From JAABVY01 sp964496505 (lineage in GTDB: Bacteria; Zixibacteria; MSB-5A5; JAABVY01), in NCBI GenBank assembly GCA_964496505.1, contig CAZBZV010000012.1:4904-68903 (forward strand): a stretch of 64,000 nt of DNA, given 5' to 3'. The notes under the pieces were generated by a model. The model was not told the DNA's origin, made no database searches, and saw only the letters and a program-made list of their open reading frames with translations. How positions within the stretch are numbered: position 1 is the stretch's first letter; every line of letters begins with the position of its first letter. The position numbers and the translations under genes are program-made. Shown piece after piece: positions 8,636-18,130 of the stretch.

Positions 8636-9325
8636 TTAATAACCAAAATCGAACTGATCCTGCTGTTGGGCGAGTCCCAGATTTATCTTCCATTCGCCGT
8701 TTTCATCCACGACTTTTACGGGGAAGATATAGGTGGAGTATTTATCGGTATTTATATTGGCCACAGCCTTTTTTAGGTCATTCTTAATCGACCAGATGAT
8801 TTTATCACGTTCCTCTTTGGGGAGCGTATCGACTTTTACATTCTGGTATTTCTGCTGGAGATTATTGGCAATTCCCATTAGCGTAAATCCGATTGTCATA
8901 TAATCGGATGGATATGATATCTCAAGCCCGACTTCAACATGTCCGTTCTGCTCCTCCCCTTTGCGGGCATTGAATTTCACGAGCTCGTTGATCATCTCCA
9001 GAACGTCGGGGGCGAGTTGCGAATATGCATCCGAATAAGCCTCAAGCTCCGGATCCTTCTTTCCTATTATGAATCCGTAAACCTCGGGGCTTTTCATAAT
9101 CACCTTCTGGTCCGCATCGGAAAGAAGCGCGAATGCGCCCTTTAGATCGTTTTCCTCCATTACCCGGCTGATAAATGTGTTTACCACGCCGCGGGGAGTT
9201 TCGAGTGTCTTTTCCTTGCCCCCGCCGCAGCTGATTGCAATAAGACAGGCCAATGCGAATACCGAGACTATTGATAAAACAGTACGGACATTCGATCCAC
9301 TTTTTACATCTCCGAGTTTGATCAT
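8636..9325 (-). CDS. putative lipoprotein of unknown function, tandem family member B
   Basis: A 229-residue protein with an N-terminal hydrophobic segment ending in the lipobox-like LIAISC (cysteine near residue 33), followed by GGGKEK. The mature part begins ETPRGVVNTFISRVMEENDLKGAFALL and ends VKVVDENGEWKINLGLA, the same arrangement as the neighbour at 7929-8558; YGFIIG corresponds to YSFIMG there. Probably outer-membrane anchored. Function unknown. Gaps to the neighbours are 77 and 18 bases, so co-transcription is likely. Confidence 0.8.
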   Translation of the reverse strand: MIKLGDVKSGSNVRTVLSIVSVFALACLIAISCGGGKEKTLETPRGVVNTFISRVMEENDLKGAFALLSDADQKVIMKSPEVYGFIIGKKDPELEAYSDAYSQLAPDVLEMINELVKFNARKGEEQNGHVEVGLEISYPSDYMTIGFTLMGIANNLQQKYQNVKVDTLPKEERDKIIWSIKNDLKKAVANINTDKYSTYIFPVKVVDENGEWKINLGLAQQQDQFDFGY

Positions 9326-9343
9326 TTCATTATCCCCCGTCTA

Positions 9344-10063
9344 TTAATACTGTCTGAATATATCGAAACTGTTGTTTGCCTCTTTACACACTTTCCAATC
9401 GGAATTCTCGCGGATTAGTTTAAGTGTGTCGGTTTTGAGCCTTTTGGCGAAATCCATACTGTCGGCTACATGCCTGAGCCTTTTAAAGGCATAATCGTAA
9501 TACTCCCTCTTTTCCGCCAATGTCAAATTGCTGTCAATCACCGCGTCGAAATGCTTTTTACCAAGCTTTCCCAGAGCGACATTGAAAACATTAATAACCA
9601 GAAGGGGCCCGGTAACATCATACTCAAAAAGACAGATATCATCACAGGAGAGCTTTTTAATCCGAGGGACATCGTTAAGAGCCGCATGAACTGGAACATA
9701 GCCGCGGGTCATTTCATATTTGAAGGCTGTCAGCGAATCCCAGCCGGGATTCTCCTTGCCGAATGCTACGTACTGCATGAATGAATCTCTGCTGACGAGT
9801 TCCCGGTTTTGGCGGCAGAGATAGCTTACTGCCTCTTCATAATCGCCCTCCATAATCGATTTCTTCAAAAAGAGCGCAGCCACGCTGTCGGGAGCGGTGC
9901 TGACGGTATCGATAAATTCATCGATCGAAAAAGGCTCCGGCTCTGTTTGCTTTGATGTATCGGACGGCGATTCGTGCTGAACGTCAGCCTGCTTTTCCTC
10001 ATCGCCTGAACAGGCGAAGAGAAAAACGGCCAGCAGTATGAGAGTTAAACGCACATATTTCAT
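9344..10063 (-). CDS. putative lipoprotein of unknown function, tandem family member C
   Basis: About 239 residues from the ATG at 10063, chosen because it opens a typical signal peptide (MKYVRLTLILLAVFLFAC) with lipobox LFAC and then acidic, Asp/Glu-rich linker. The frame extends 11 codons upstream without adding signal-peptide features. The mature domain includes KKSIMEGDYEEAVSYLCRQNRELVSRDSF and ends TLKLIRENSDWKVCKEANN. It shares the 'growing helix, GDyeeAvsYL, final strand with W' plan with the two downstream genes but is the most divergent. Function unknown. Confidence 0.72.
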   Translation of the reverse strand: MKYVRLTLILLAVFLFACSGDEEKQADVQHESPSDTSKQTEPEPFSIDEFIDTVSTAPDSVAALFLKKSIMEGDYEEAVSYLCRQNRELVSRDSFMQYVAFGKENPGWDSLTAFKYEMTRGYVPVHAALNDVPRIKKLSCDDICLFEYDVTGPLLVINVFNVALGKLGKKHFDAVIDSNLTLAEKREYYDYAFKRLRHVADSMDFAKRLKTDTLKLIRENSDWKVCKEANNSFDIFRQY

Positions 10064-10120
10064 ATCAAACGAACACTTTAGAATACTGACGCACATATAA
10101 GCCGCACATGCTCTTAATGC

Positions 10121-11008
10121 TCAATCTTCTACTTTATTTATCAGTTTGCAGGCTTTAACGGTGTTATAGAGAAGCATAGCAATAGTCATCGGCCCCACGC
10201 CGCCCGGCACAGGAGTAATCCAGGAGCATTTCTTCTCGCAGCCTTCATAAGCGACATCGCCAACCAGCCGGTAGCCCTTCTCCACACTGGAATCATCCAC
10301 GCGATTTATGCCCACATCGACAACAACGGCGTCATCCTTAATCATATAATCTTTCAAATACTCGGCAATTCCAATAGCGCAAATCACAACATCGGCCTGC
10401 TTGGTATGTTTAACAACATCCCTGGTACCGGTATGGCAAACGGTTACGGTGCCGTTGGTATTCGGCCACTTTTGCATAATCATCGCCGCAAGCGGCTTGC
10501 CGACAATATTCGAACGCCCCAGAATGACGACATCCTTTTTATTCAGGGAGATATCGTTTCTCTCCAGCAGTTCCAGAATTCCATAGGGCGTGCATGTAAG
10601 AAAAAGCGGATCGCCGATCAGGATACGTCCCAGATTTTCCGGGTGAAAACCGTCAACGTCTTTAAAGGGATTTATCTGCAGATTCAAATCGAGTTTATTG
10701 ATCTGCGGAGGAAGAGGTTCCTGTACCAATATTCCGTGAATATCATCGCGTTTGTTTAAGTCAACCACCAACCTGATCAAATCGTCATGAGTGATATCAT
10801 CCGGCTGGTAGATCACCTCGGAATGGATGCCGACTTTCTTGCACTGTTTGGCCTTGCTGCTGACATAAATTTTCGAGGCAGGATTCTCCCCTACCAGAAC
10901 AGCAGCCAGCCCGGGTACTATGCCGTCCTCTTTAAGCTTTTCGATTTCAATCTTTAACTCAGCCTTAACCTCTTTGGCCGCCTTTTTACCATCCAGTATC
11001 TTTGCCAT
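10121..11008 (-). CDS. folD: bifunctional methylenetetrahydrofolate dehydrogenase / methenyltetrahydrofolate cyclohydrolase
   Basis: Cytosolic enzyme interconverting 5,10-methylene- and 10-formyl-tetrahydrofolate with NADP. The 295 residues show the catalytic lysine region YVSSKAKQCKKVGI near 50, VQEPLPPQIN near 97, PFKDVDGFHPENLG near 115, TPYGILELLE near 143, VVILGRSNIVGKPLA near 158-172 (Rossmann loop), and PVPGGVGPMTIAMLL near 265. The start at 11008 has GGGAGA seven bases upstream and matches the usual MAKILDGK opening; an upstream in-frame start would overlap ymdB. It follows ymdB by 22 bases. Confidence 0.96.
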   Translation of the reverse strand: MAKILDGKKAAKEVKAELKIEIEKLKEDGIVPGLAAVLVGENPASKIYVSSKAKQCKKVGIHSEVIYQPDDITHDDLIRLVVDLNKRDDIHGILVQEPLPPQINKLDLNLQINPFKDVDGFHPENLGRILIGDPLFLTCTPYGILELLERNDISLNKKDVVILGRSNIVGKPLAAMIMQKWPNTNGTVTVCHTGTRDVVKHTKQADVVICAIGIAEYLKDYMIKDDAVVVDVGINRVDDSSVEKGYRLVGDVAYEGCEKKCSWITPVPGGVGPMTIAMLLYNTVKACKLINKVED

Positions 11009-11030
11009 CAAAGTCTCCCTGCATCTATTT

Positions 11031-11831
11031 TCACTGATCGTAATTTCCGGAAACAACGCTTTCCATGACGCGTTCCACCGCGACCGTTTTGCCGGTCTCG
11101 TCATCGATGTCGAAGATCACACCGCCGATTCTGACGTCACCGTCGGCAACGGAAAACTTGAGCGGTATGCCGGTTATAAATCTACCCAGCGCTATTTTCT
11201 TACTCATTCCCAGAATCGAGTCGTAAGCCCCAGTCATACCCACATCGGTAATGTAGGCCGTGCCTTTGGGAAGAATCTTTTCGTCAGCTGTCTGGACATG
11301 TGTGTGTGTACCGAACTGGGCCGAGATGCGACCGTCGAGATAAAAGGACAGCGCTTGCTTTTCCTGAGGTGTCTCGGCGTGAAAATCGACTATTATGATT
11401 TTGGTCTCCCGTGTCAGCAGCGTGAGTTCAGCATCAGCCACCCGAAACGGGCAGTCGATACGGCTCAGGAAGTCCCGGCCCTCCAGATTGAGCACACCGA
11501 TCTTGCGTCCGTCGGCCAATGTATACACTCCGGATCCCTTGCCCGCCGATCCCATAGGATAGTTGGCCGGACGCAGGAGATAAGGACTTTTGTCCAGGAG
11601 CGCTTTGACCTCGGGTCGGTCCCAGATATGATTGCCAGAGGTCTGAACATTGACACCGTAAGACCTGATCTTTTTCGAGATATTCTCGGTTATACCAAAG
11701 CCCCCGGCGGCATTCTCCACATTGGCAATCACAAAATCGATTGACTTATCTTCAATAAAATCGGGCAGTACCTGAGATACTGCCCATCTTCCAATCTTGC
11801 CTACAATGTCGCCAATAATCAGAACTTTCAA
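11031..11831 (-). CDS. ymdB: YmdB-type metallophosphoesterase (2',3'-cyclic-nucleotide phosphodiesterase)
   Basis: Calcineurin-like metallophosphoesterase of the TIGR00282 group, whose Bacillus member hydrolyses 2',3'-cAMP. Metal ligand motifs are GDIVGKIGR near residue 7, NVENAAGG near 37, SGNHIWD near 65, DFHAETPQEK near 147, and GTHTHVQTADE near 173. The 266-residue length is typical. The start is a TTG (11831). It sits 21 bases downstream of rny, the pairing seen in many bacteria where RNase Y and YmdB act together in RNA turnover and development; that link is family knowledge. Confidence 0.93.
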   Translation of the reverse strand: MKVLIIGDIVGKIGRWAVSQVLPDFIEDKSIDFVIANVENAAGGFGITENISKKIRSYGVNVQTSGNHIWDRPEVKALLDKSPYLLRPANYPMGSAGKGSGVYTLADGRKIGVLNLEGRDFLSRIDCPFRVADAELTLLTRETKIIIVDFHAETPQEKQALSFYLDGRISAQFGTHTHVQTADEKILPKGTAYITDVGMTGAYDSILGMSKKIALGRFITGIPLKFSVADGDVRIGGVIFDIDDETGKTVAVERVMESVVSGNYDQ

Positions 11832-11851
11832 ATCAAACTCGATTTCTTATC

Positions 11852-13417
11852 TTACTTAGCGTAATCAACCGCCCTGGTTTCACGAATAACCGTGACTTTG
11901 ATCTGTCCCGGATATTCCATCTCGGTCTGAATCTTCTTTGCCAGATCCTGAGCCAGAATAGTCGATTTAAGGTCGTCAATTTCGCCTGCTTCAACGATTA
12001 CACGAACCTCACGGCCAGCCTGAATTGCATAAGCCTTGGATACGCCCTTAAACGAATCTGCCAGCTCCTCGAGCTTCTGCAGGCGCTTGATATAGGCTTC
12101 CAAAGGCTCGCGACGGGCTCCGGGACGGGCGCCGGATACGGCATCGGCAGACTGCACTATCACTGAGTACGGCGTCTCCATCGGTACATCGCCATGATGT
12201 GACATACAGGCATTAATCACGGCCTTACTCTCATTGTACTTGCCAAGGAAGGCGCCGCCGATCTGTGTATGAGTCCCCTCGGTTTCACGGTCTATAGCTT
12301 TGCCTATATCATGCAAAAGCCCTGAACGCTTTGCCACCTGTGCATCAAGACCCAGCTCCGCCGCCATAACGCCGCAGAGAAGGGCGACCTCTTTACAATG
12401 CTGAAGCACATTCTGGCCGTAAGATGTACGGTATTTCAGCTTACCAAGTAGATTGATTAAATCCGAATGGAGATCGTGAATACCCAGCTCGAAACAAACC
12501 TGCTCTCCGGCTTCGCGGACCATCAAATCCATCTCCTGGGTGCATTTCTCGATGACCTCCTCGATCCGGGCGGGATGAATGCGTCCGTCGGAAACCAGCC
12601 TTTCCAGAGCCATGCGCGCGATTTCGCGACGAATCGGATCATAGCCGGAAAGGATCACCGCCTCCGGGGTATCATCAACAATTACATCAATTCCGGTAGC
12701 GGTTTCAAAAGAGCGGATATTACGCCCCTCACGACCAATAATGCGGCCCTTCATCTCATCATTCGGGAGTGAAACGACCGAGACTGTGCTTTCGACCGTA
12801 TGATCTGCGGCACAGCGGTAAATTGCCTGGGTGATAATCTCCTTGGCTTCTTTCTCGGCCTCTCTTTCCGCTTTCTCCCTGATCTCCTTGACCATAGCGG
12901 CGGCATCGATTTTGGCCTGTCCGATAAGGTTTTCCATCAGGAGCTTTCTGGCCTCCTCCGAGGTCATTCCGGCGATTTTCTCAAGCTGTTTGTTTTGTTC
13001 TACAAGAAGCCCTTCCAGCTCTCTTTCTCGGACATTGATGCCTTTTTCGCGATGATCCAGATTTTTCTCGAGATTACCGATATCGCGTTCTTTTTTGTTG
13101 ATTACATCAGCTTTGCGGTCAAGGTTGGATTCCTTATCGATGAGGCGTTTTTCAAGGCGTGAAAGTTCATTTCTCTTAGATTGTATATCGCGCTCTAAGT
13201 TGACTTTAGACTTGTAGACTTCATCTTTTGCTTCAAGGAGGGCTTCCTTTTTCTTAATCTCAGCTTCCTTTTTTGCATCCGCAATAATCGTTTTGGCGAC
13301 ATCCTTGGCCTTGGCGATCTTATCACCGCCGGCAGCCCTCAGGAGTAGATATGTCACCAGGGATGCAAAAATGGCAGAGGCTGCGATCAAAATAATATAA
13401 ATAACTAGTTGATCCAT
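11852..13417 (-). CDS. rny: ribonuclease Y
   Basis: Membrane-anchored endoribonuclease that starts mRNA decay. The 521 residues show one TM segment (about 5-27), a long charged coiled coil (about 35-195), a KH domain (MKGRIIGREGRNIRSFE near 210-225), and an HD domain with LLHDIGKAIDRE near 368-378. The N-terminal membrane anchor and length agree with the family. It lies between zapA and ymdB. RNase Y as main decay enzyme would fit absence of RNase E, which cannot be judged here. Confidence 0.96.
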   Translation of the reverse strand: MDQLVIYIILIAASAIFASLVTYLLLRAAGGDKIAKAKDVAKTIIADAKKEAEIKKKEALLEAKDEVYKSKVNLERDIQSKRNELSRLEKRLIDKESNLDRKADVINKKERDIGNLEKNLDHREKGINVRERELEGLLVEQNKQLEKIAGMTSEEARKLLMENLIGQAKIDAAAMVKEIREKAEREAEKEAKEIITQAIYRCAADHTVESTVSVVSLPNDEMKGRIIGREGRNIRSFETATGIDVIVDDTPEAVILSGYDPIRREIARMALERLVSDGRIHPARIEEVIEKCTQEMDLMVREAGEQVCFELGIHDLHSDLINLLGKLKYRTSYGQNVLQHCKEVALLCGVMAAELGLDAQVAKRSGLLHDIGKAIDRETEGTHTQIGGAFLGKYNESKAVINACMSHHGDVPMETPYSVIVQSADAVSGARPGARREPLEAYIKRLQKLEELADSFKGVSKAYAIQAGREVRVIVEAGEIDDLKSTILAQDLAKKIQTEMEYPGQIKVTVIRETRAVDYAK

Positions 13418-13480
13418 TATAGTCCTCCACCCTAAGGTGTTAATCTATGTTAAATGGAATTGCGGAAACAGGAGTGGAAA

Positions 13481-13780
13481 TTATGATGAAGGGGTCGGCT
13501 GGATTTCAGAGTCCAGTTTTTCAAGAAGGGTTTCTGTCCTGGAATTGAACGCTTCCAGTTCAATTGCCTTTTCTTTCAATTCAAAAAGATCGCTGGCAAT
13601 ATTCAATGCAGCCAAAACGGAAACATCTTTGGGAGATTTGACATAGCTCTTCTCAGCCACCTCCCGCATCTTCATATCTACAAAAGCTGCAATCTTTTTT
13701 ATGAATTCAATATCGCCATCACCCCGAATGGGGTACTCTTCACCGTAAATGGTTACTTTAACTGATTTCTTTTCCGACAT
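13481..13780 (-). CDS. zapA: cell division protein ZapA
   Basis: A 99-residue FtsZ-associated protein that bundles protofilaments. The N-terminus has the ZapA pattern VKVTIYGEEYPIRGDGDIEFIKKIAAFVDMKMREVAE, followed by VSVLAALNIASDLFELKEKA and a C-terminal coiled coil. It follows the ZapB-like coiled-coil gene and precedes rny, an arrangement common in several phyla. The 92-base gap before it (13781-13872) is AT-rich; no 6S RNA was recognised there. Confidence 0.9.
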   Translation of the reverse strand: MSEKKSVKVTIYGEEYPIRGDGDIEFIKKIAAFVDMKMREVAEKSYVKSPKDVSVLAALNIASDLFELKEKAIELEAFNSRTETLLEKLDSEIQPTPSS

Positions 13781-13872
13781 CTTCTATCTTCAATTTAATC
13801 CGTTTCCAACAATTCTTTATATATTTGCTAATAAATATTAGAAAAATGTTGAATATGTCAAGATAATAATCT

Positions 13873-14112
13873 TCAGGCGATTTCCGCCTCGACCTCTTCC
13901 AGCTTTCCTAAAAGGGCCGAAATTTTATCCTGAACTTTGACTTCTTTATCCTTCATACCGGTTTTAAGCTCGGTATTCTCTTCTCGTGCCTGCTGTAATT
14001 CCAGACGGCAGGTCTTTAAATCTTTTTCGAGCGTTTCGTTTTTGGATTCCAATTCCTTGACCCGGCCTAAAATCAGGTCAACTTTCGCTTCCAATTTCTC
14101 TAATGTATCCAA
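13873..14112 (-). CDS. small coiled-coil protein, ZapB-like
   Basis: A 79-residue protein that is almost all heptad coiled coil (LEKLEAKVDLILGRVKELES onwards), as in ZapB and other small cell-division coiled coils. The start is a TTG at 14112 with a strong GGGGGAG five bases upstream. It is placed between pheT (16 bases) and zapA. Assignment to the divisome rests on position and coiled-coil shape; sequence alone cannot prove homology to ZapB. Confidence 0.7.
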   Translation of the reverse strand: MDTLEKLEAKVDLILGRVKELESKNETLEKDLKTCRLELQQAREENTELKTGMKDKEVKVQDKISALLGKLEEVEAEIA

Positions 14113-14128
14113 TGTTCTCCCCCGTCAA

Positions 14129-16507
14129 TCAAGTTCTGAGTTTTGCATCAAACTGTTTCTGTAGTTGAGAGATTATATTGTTAAACACCGGCTCAACCTC
14201 CTCATCCGTAAGAGTTTTCTCGTCAGATCTGAATTCGAGGTTGAAGGCCAGCGATTTCTTGCCTTTATCTATCTGTTTACCAGTATATACGTCGAATAAC
14301 TCAGCATTTACAAGAATATTATCGCCGGAATTATAAATCGTCTCAAGAAGCTTTTCCGCAAACAGGCCCTCATCCACGATCAAAGCAATATCGCGCCAGA
14401 CCGAGGGATATCTGGGAAGCTTGCGAAAAACTACATCTTTGGTATATAAAGGTGTAAGCTTTTCCATATTTACTTCAAAATAATATACCGGAGTCTCAAT
14501 GTCATATATTTTTAGGGCATTATTCGAAGCTTTTCCGCCCCATCCGACATGACTATCACCGAAAAACAGATTGAAAGATATGCCGTTTTCCAGAAACGGG
14601 TAATCCTGCTCCTTAATGCTGAGGCTGCCCAGACGCAGACCTCCGCAGAATTCCTCGGCAATTCCTTTCAGATCGTAGAAATCGTATTCCTGCTCTGTCA
14701 CCGCCCAGTTGCGTACATTGGGACGGCCGCATACACCGATTGCGAGATGTGTTTCCTCGGCATGAGTGCCATTGGTGCGATAGGCAATATTACCGATCTC
14801 AAACAATTTTATGTCATTTTGCCTTCTATTCAAATTTCTGGCGACGACCTGAAGCATGCTCATAAAAAGATTCGTGCGGTATGCTGCCAGATCGGCAGAC
14901 AGCGGATTTAATAGATCAATGAATTTGTCTTCCATGCCCAATTTACGTCCCTTGTCAGGATCAATGAGATTGATTGTCATTATCTCATAAAGGCCCTGCC
15001 GTCCCAGATTTTCCCTGACTTTCTCGGTAAACAGCTCATCCTCAGACCGTTCAGTCAGAAGATTTCCGCTGGCCCTGAGTGATGTCCCGATTTTATCGTA
15101 GCCGTAAATCCGGGCTATTTCCTCGATAAGATCAATTTCGCGGGTGCAGTCGGGACGAAATGTGGGTACATCCACGGTGATCGTCTTGCCGGATTTTACG
15201 CCGAATTCGAGGGCATGCAAAATATCGATCATCTGCGGAGCGGTAATATCCGTTGCAAGAATCTGATTTGTCCTCGAGGGACGCAGCTCAATTGAAATAG
15301 GCTCAATTACCCTGGGGTAAGCATCAACAATTCCCGTCAACACTCTTCCGCTGGCAAGCTTTGAGAGCAAATAGGCGGCATAATCACAGGCAGTGTCGAC
15401 TATATTGGGATCGGCGCCTTTCTCGAAGCGGATTGCCGATTCGGACTGGATCGCCAGGCGCTTGCGTGTGCGGCAGATATTTGTCGGGTTGAAATGAGCG
15501 CTTTCAAGCAGAACTTTATCGGTATTATAATTAACCTCGGAATTAAGGCCGCCCATAATCCCACCCAGCGCAACCGCTTTTGTGGCATCGGTAATCAGGA
15601 TATCGTTTTCCCTGAGCGTATGTTCCTTTTCATCCAGGGTAGTAAATTTTTCGTTATCCTGAGCGGTACGCACCAGTACCTGGGGCATCGAAAAGAGCTC
15701 ATAATCGAAGGCATGCAGAGGCTGAGCGTATTCCATTAAGACAAGATTAGTAATATCCACCACATTATTGATAGGACGAATTCCGGCCGATACGAGTTTT
15801 CTTTTCAACCAGAAAGGCGAGGGTCCGACTTTTATATGCTCTATAATACGTGCGGCATAACGCGGGCAGGCCTCGGGGTCCTCGATCTCGATTTTAACCA
15901 GCTCCGCGGCTTCCTTCTCAATTTCCTCCAGCTCAAACTCCGGACGTTTAACGACTGTCCCGGCCAGGGCTGCGATTTCACGTGCAATGCCAATAGCCGA
16001 CATACAGTCGGGACGGTTGGGAGTAAGTTCGAATTCAATCAGGGGCTCCTCAAGCTCGAGCTTTTCCCAGAGGTCGGAGCCGGTTTTGATCCCGGCCTCC
16101 AACTCCATTATAATCGAGGCCTGGTCGGACAATCCCAGCTCTTTCTCGGAGCAAAGCATACCCTCAGATTTGACTCCCTGTTTCTCGACCTGCTCTATTT
16201 TCATACCGCCCGGCAGATCAGCGCCCACGGTGGCAAAGGGCGATTTCAGGCCGACCGCAACATTGGGAGCGCCACAGACTGTGGTCACCGTTTTTATGCC
16301 GATATCGACTGTGCAAATTGATAAATTATCCGCCTCCGGATGCCGTTCGACTTTCTTGATTTTTCCCGCTACGATACCGGAAAATGGATCGAAAACAGTG
16401 CGAGTAGCCTCGCATGCTACACCGGCCATGGTAAGCCGTTCGCAAAGCTCCTCAGCGTCCCATTCAAAATCCACTAATTCTTTTAGCCAGTTTAATCCAA
16501 GCTGCAT
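14129..16507 (-). CDS. pheT: phenylalanine--tRNA ligase beta subunit
   Basis: Beta chain of the alpha2-beta2 phenylalanyl-tRNA synthetase. The 792 residues run: tRNA-binding OB domain (about 40-150), B3/B4 editing domain (about 200-370, with NNVVDITNLVLMEYAQPLHAFD), B5 domain (about 400-475, RPDCTREIDLIEEIARIYGYDKI), catalytic-like core, and the C-terminal anticodon-binding FDX-ACB domain (about 700-792, PRYPSVWRDIALIVDE). Its ATG overlaps the pheS stop by one base (TGATG), which suggests coupled translation. Confidence 0.97.
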   Translation of the reverse strand: MQLGLNWLKELVDFEWDAEELCERLTMAGVACEATRTVFDPFSGIVAGKIKKVERHPEADNLSICTVDIGIKTVTTVCGAPNVAVGLKSPFATVGADLPGGMKIEQVEKQGVKSEGMLCSEKELGLSDQASIIMELEAGIKTGSDLWEKLELEEPLIEFELTPNRPDCMSAIGIAREIAALAGTVVKRPEFELEEIEKEAAELVKIEIEDPEACPRYAARIIEHIKVGPSPFWLKRKLVSAGIRPINNVVDITNLVLMEYAQPLHAFDYELFSMPQVLVRTAQDNEKFTTLDEKEHTLRENDILITDATKAVALGGIMGGLNSEVNYNTDKVLLESAHFNPTNICRTRKRLAIQSESAIRFEKGADPNIVDTACDYAAYLLSKLASGRVLTGIVDAYPRVIEPISIELRPSRTNQILATDITAPQMIDILHALEFGVKSGKTITVDVPTFRPDCTREIDLIEEIARIYGYDKIGTSLRASGNLLTERSEDELFTEKVRENLGRQGLYEIMTINLIDPDKGRKLGMEDKFIDLLNPLSADLAAYRTNLFMSMLQVVARNLNRRQNDIKLFEIGNIAYRTNGTHAEETHLAIGVCGRPNVRNWAVTEQEYDFYDLKGIAEEFCGGLRLGSLSIKEQDYPFLENGISFNLFFGDSHVGWGGKASNNALKIYDIETPVYYFEVNMEKLTPLYTKDVVFRKLPRYPSVWRDIALIVDEGLFAEKLLETIYNSGDNILVNAELFDVYTGKQIDKGKKSLAFNLEFRSDEKTLTDEEVEPVFNNIISQLQKQFDAKLRT

Positions 16508-17520
16508 CAGAACTGCTCCAGAAATCTGATATCGTTTTCGAAAAACAGGCGAATATCATCGATGCCGTATTTCAGCAGACATATACGCTCTATGCCGATT
16601 CCGAAGGCATATCCCGTGAATGCTTCGGGATCGTAGCCGACATAATCGAACACGGCCGGATCGATCATCCCGCAGCCGAGAATCTCCAGCCATCCGGACT
16701 GTTTGCAAAGCGCACATCCCCTGCCCTTGCAAAGAAAACAGGAGATATCGACCTCGGCCGAGGGCTCGGTGAAGGGAAAGAAGCTGGGCCTGAATTTGAG
16801 CTTAACGTCGCTTCCGAAGAAGCTTTTGGCAAATGCCACCAGCACTCCCTTGAGATCGGCAAAGGAAACATCCTGATCGACAAAGAAGCCGTCTATCTGA
16901 TGGAAAGCGGCATGCGACCTGACAGAGATAGCCTCGTTGCGATAGCATCTGCCCGGCGCAATAAAACGGGCCGGGGGCTTTATACTCTCCAGCGTTCTGA
17001 TCTGCACCGGGGTTGTGTGCGTACGAAGTACGAGATCGCCCGAGATATAGAATGTATCCTGCATATCGCGGGCAGGATGATCCTTGGGTATATTAAGCGC
17101 CTGGAAATTGTAATAATCGGTTTCAATTTCCGGGCCGACCTCGGTCCCGAATCCCATGCCGAAGAAGATATCCGAGATTTCGCGCATAGTGGTTACGATC
17201 GGATGAGTCCGTCCCAGGCGAGATCGTTTGCCGGGCAGCGTGTAATCGAATTTCGATTCGGCCTGCCCTCCCGATTCCAGAGAGTCCTTCAGTTCATCGA
17301 GGCGGGTCTGAAAATCCTGCTTGGCGATATTGGCCATACGGCCTATTTCTTTTTTCTCCTCTACGGCAAGATCTTTTAAGCCCTTCAGAATCTGATTGAA
17401 TTTGCTTTTGCGTCCAAGATATTCTATCTTGACCTTCTCGAGATCGTCAGAATCCTTTATCTCATCGACTGCTCTGGCAAATTTCTCCTTGATCTCGAGA
17501 ATTTGCTCTTTTAAATCCAT
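16507..17520 (-). CDS. pheS: phenylalanine--tRNA ligase alpha subunit
   Basis: Catalytic alpha chain of phenylalanyl-tRNA synthetase. The 337 residues show an N-terminal coiled coil (about 1-85) that binds tRNA, then class II core motifs: motif 1 around HPIVTTMREISDIFFGMGF, motif 2 around RCYRNEAISVRSHAAFHQIDG, and motif 3 GYAFGIGIERICLLKYGI near 305-322. A CxxC-rich insert (CFLCKGRGCALC, near 257-268) could bind zinc. It follows rplT by six bases in a thrS-infC-rpmI-rplT-pheST run. Confidence 0.97.
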   Translation of the reverse strand: MDLKEQILEIKEKFARAVDEIKDSDDLEKVKIEYLGRKSKFNQILKGLKDLAVEEKKEIGRMANIAKQDFQTRLDELKDSLESGGQAESKFDYTLPGKRSRLGRTHPIVTTMREISDIFFGMGFGTEVGPEIETDYYNFQALNIPKDHPARDMQDTFYISGDLVLRTHTTPVQIRTLESIKPPARFIAPGRCYRNEAISVRSHAAFHQIDGFFVDQDVSFADLKGVLVAFAKSFFGSDVKLKFRPSFFPFTEPSAEVDISCFLCKGRGCALCKQSGWLEILGCGMIDPAVFDYVGYDPEAFTGYAFGIGIERICLLKYGIDDIRLFFENDIRFLEQF

Positions 17521-17526
17521 TTGTAA

Positions 17527-17880
17527 TTACGCGGTCTTTTTCACCATACCAACAAGATACTCAAAGGTCTGCGGATCTTTGACTGCAATGTTGGACAGTG
17601 ATTTCCTGTTTAAAGCGACTCCCTCTTGCTTCAGTCCGGCAATAAACTGACTGTAACGAATATCGTTATTTCGACAGGCAATCGAGATTCGTGTAATCCA
17701 CAGCCTCCTGAAATCTCTCTTTTTGTTGCGCCTGTCACGATAGGCGTATTTCAGTCCTTTGCGGACCGTTTCCATTGCGGTACGATATAGATGTCCTCTT
17801 CCGCCATAATTGCCCTTTGCCTGCTTCATTATTTTCTTTTTCCGGCGACGGGCAGCCACATTATTAACTGTACGTGGCAT
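17527..17880 (-). CDS. rplT: 50S ribosomal protein L20
   Basis: Ribosomal protein L20, 117 residues, early 23S rRNA assembly protein. The opening MPRTVNNVAARRRKKKIMKQAKGNYGG and RRLWITRISIACRNNDIRYS near 60-80 are diagnostic. L20 represses its own operon in several bacteria; no such leader fold was examined here beyond the 36-base rpmI-rplT gap. Confidence 0.98.
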   Translation of the reverse strand: MPRTVNNVAARRRKKKIMKQAKGNYGGRGHLYRTAMETVRKGLKYAYRDRRNKKRDFRRLWITRISIACRNNDIRYSQFIAGLKQEGVALNRKSLSNIAVKDPQTFEYLVGMVKKTA

Positions 17881-17916
17881 TTTTCCTCCTACAGTAACTC
17901 AGTTTACGGAATACAA

Positions 17917-18114
17917 CTACAGATAAGGCACCAGTTTTTTGACTCTCTTCTCATCGGAGCTCGAGACAAGGGTGCTCTTACGCAGATTGCGTTTGCGCTT
18001 GGAGGATTTTTTGGCAAGAAAGTGACCAGCCAGACTCTTGTTTCTTTTCAGTTTTCCTGTTCCGGTTTTTCTCAGCCGTTTCCTTGCGCTTCGATTTGTC
18101 TTAATCTTTGGCAT
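17917..18114 (-). CDS. rpmI: 50S ribosomal protein L35
   Basis: Ribosomal protein L35, 65 residues, with the usual MPKIKTNRSARKRLRKTGTG opening and the basic middle SLAGHFLAKKSSKRKRNLRK. Order infC-rpmI-rplT is conserved across bacteria. Confidence 0.98.
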   Translation of the reverse strand: MPKIKTNRSARKRLRKTGTGKLKRNKSLAGHFLAKKSSKRKRNLRKSTLVSSSDEKRVKKLVPYL

Positions 18115-18130
18115 AAAATACTCTCATTTA

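Noticed and set aside
13781..13872. 6S RNA near zapA
   Set aside because: The gap is only 92 bases, and no 6S-like stem or bubble was recognised.
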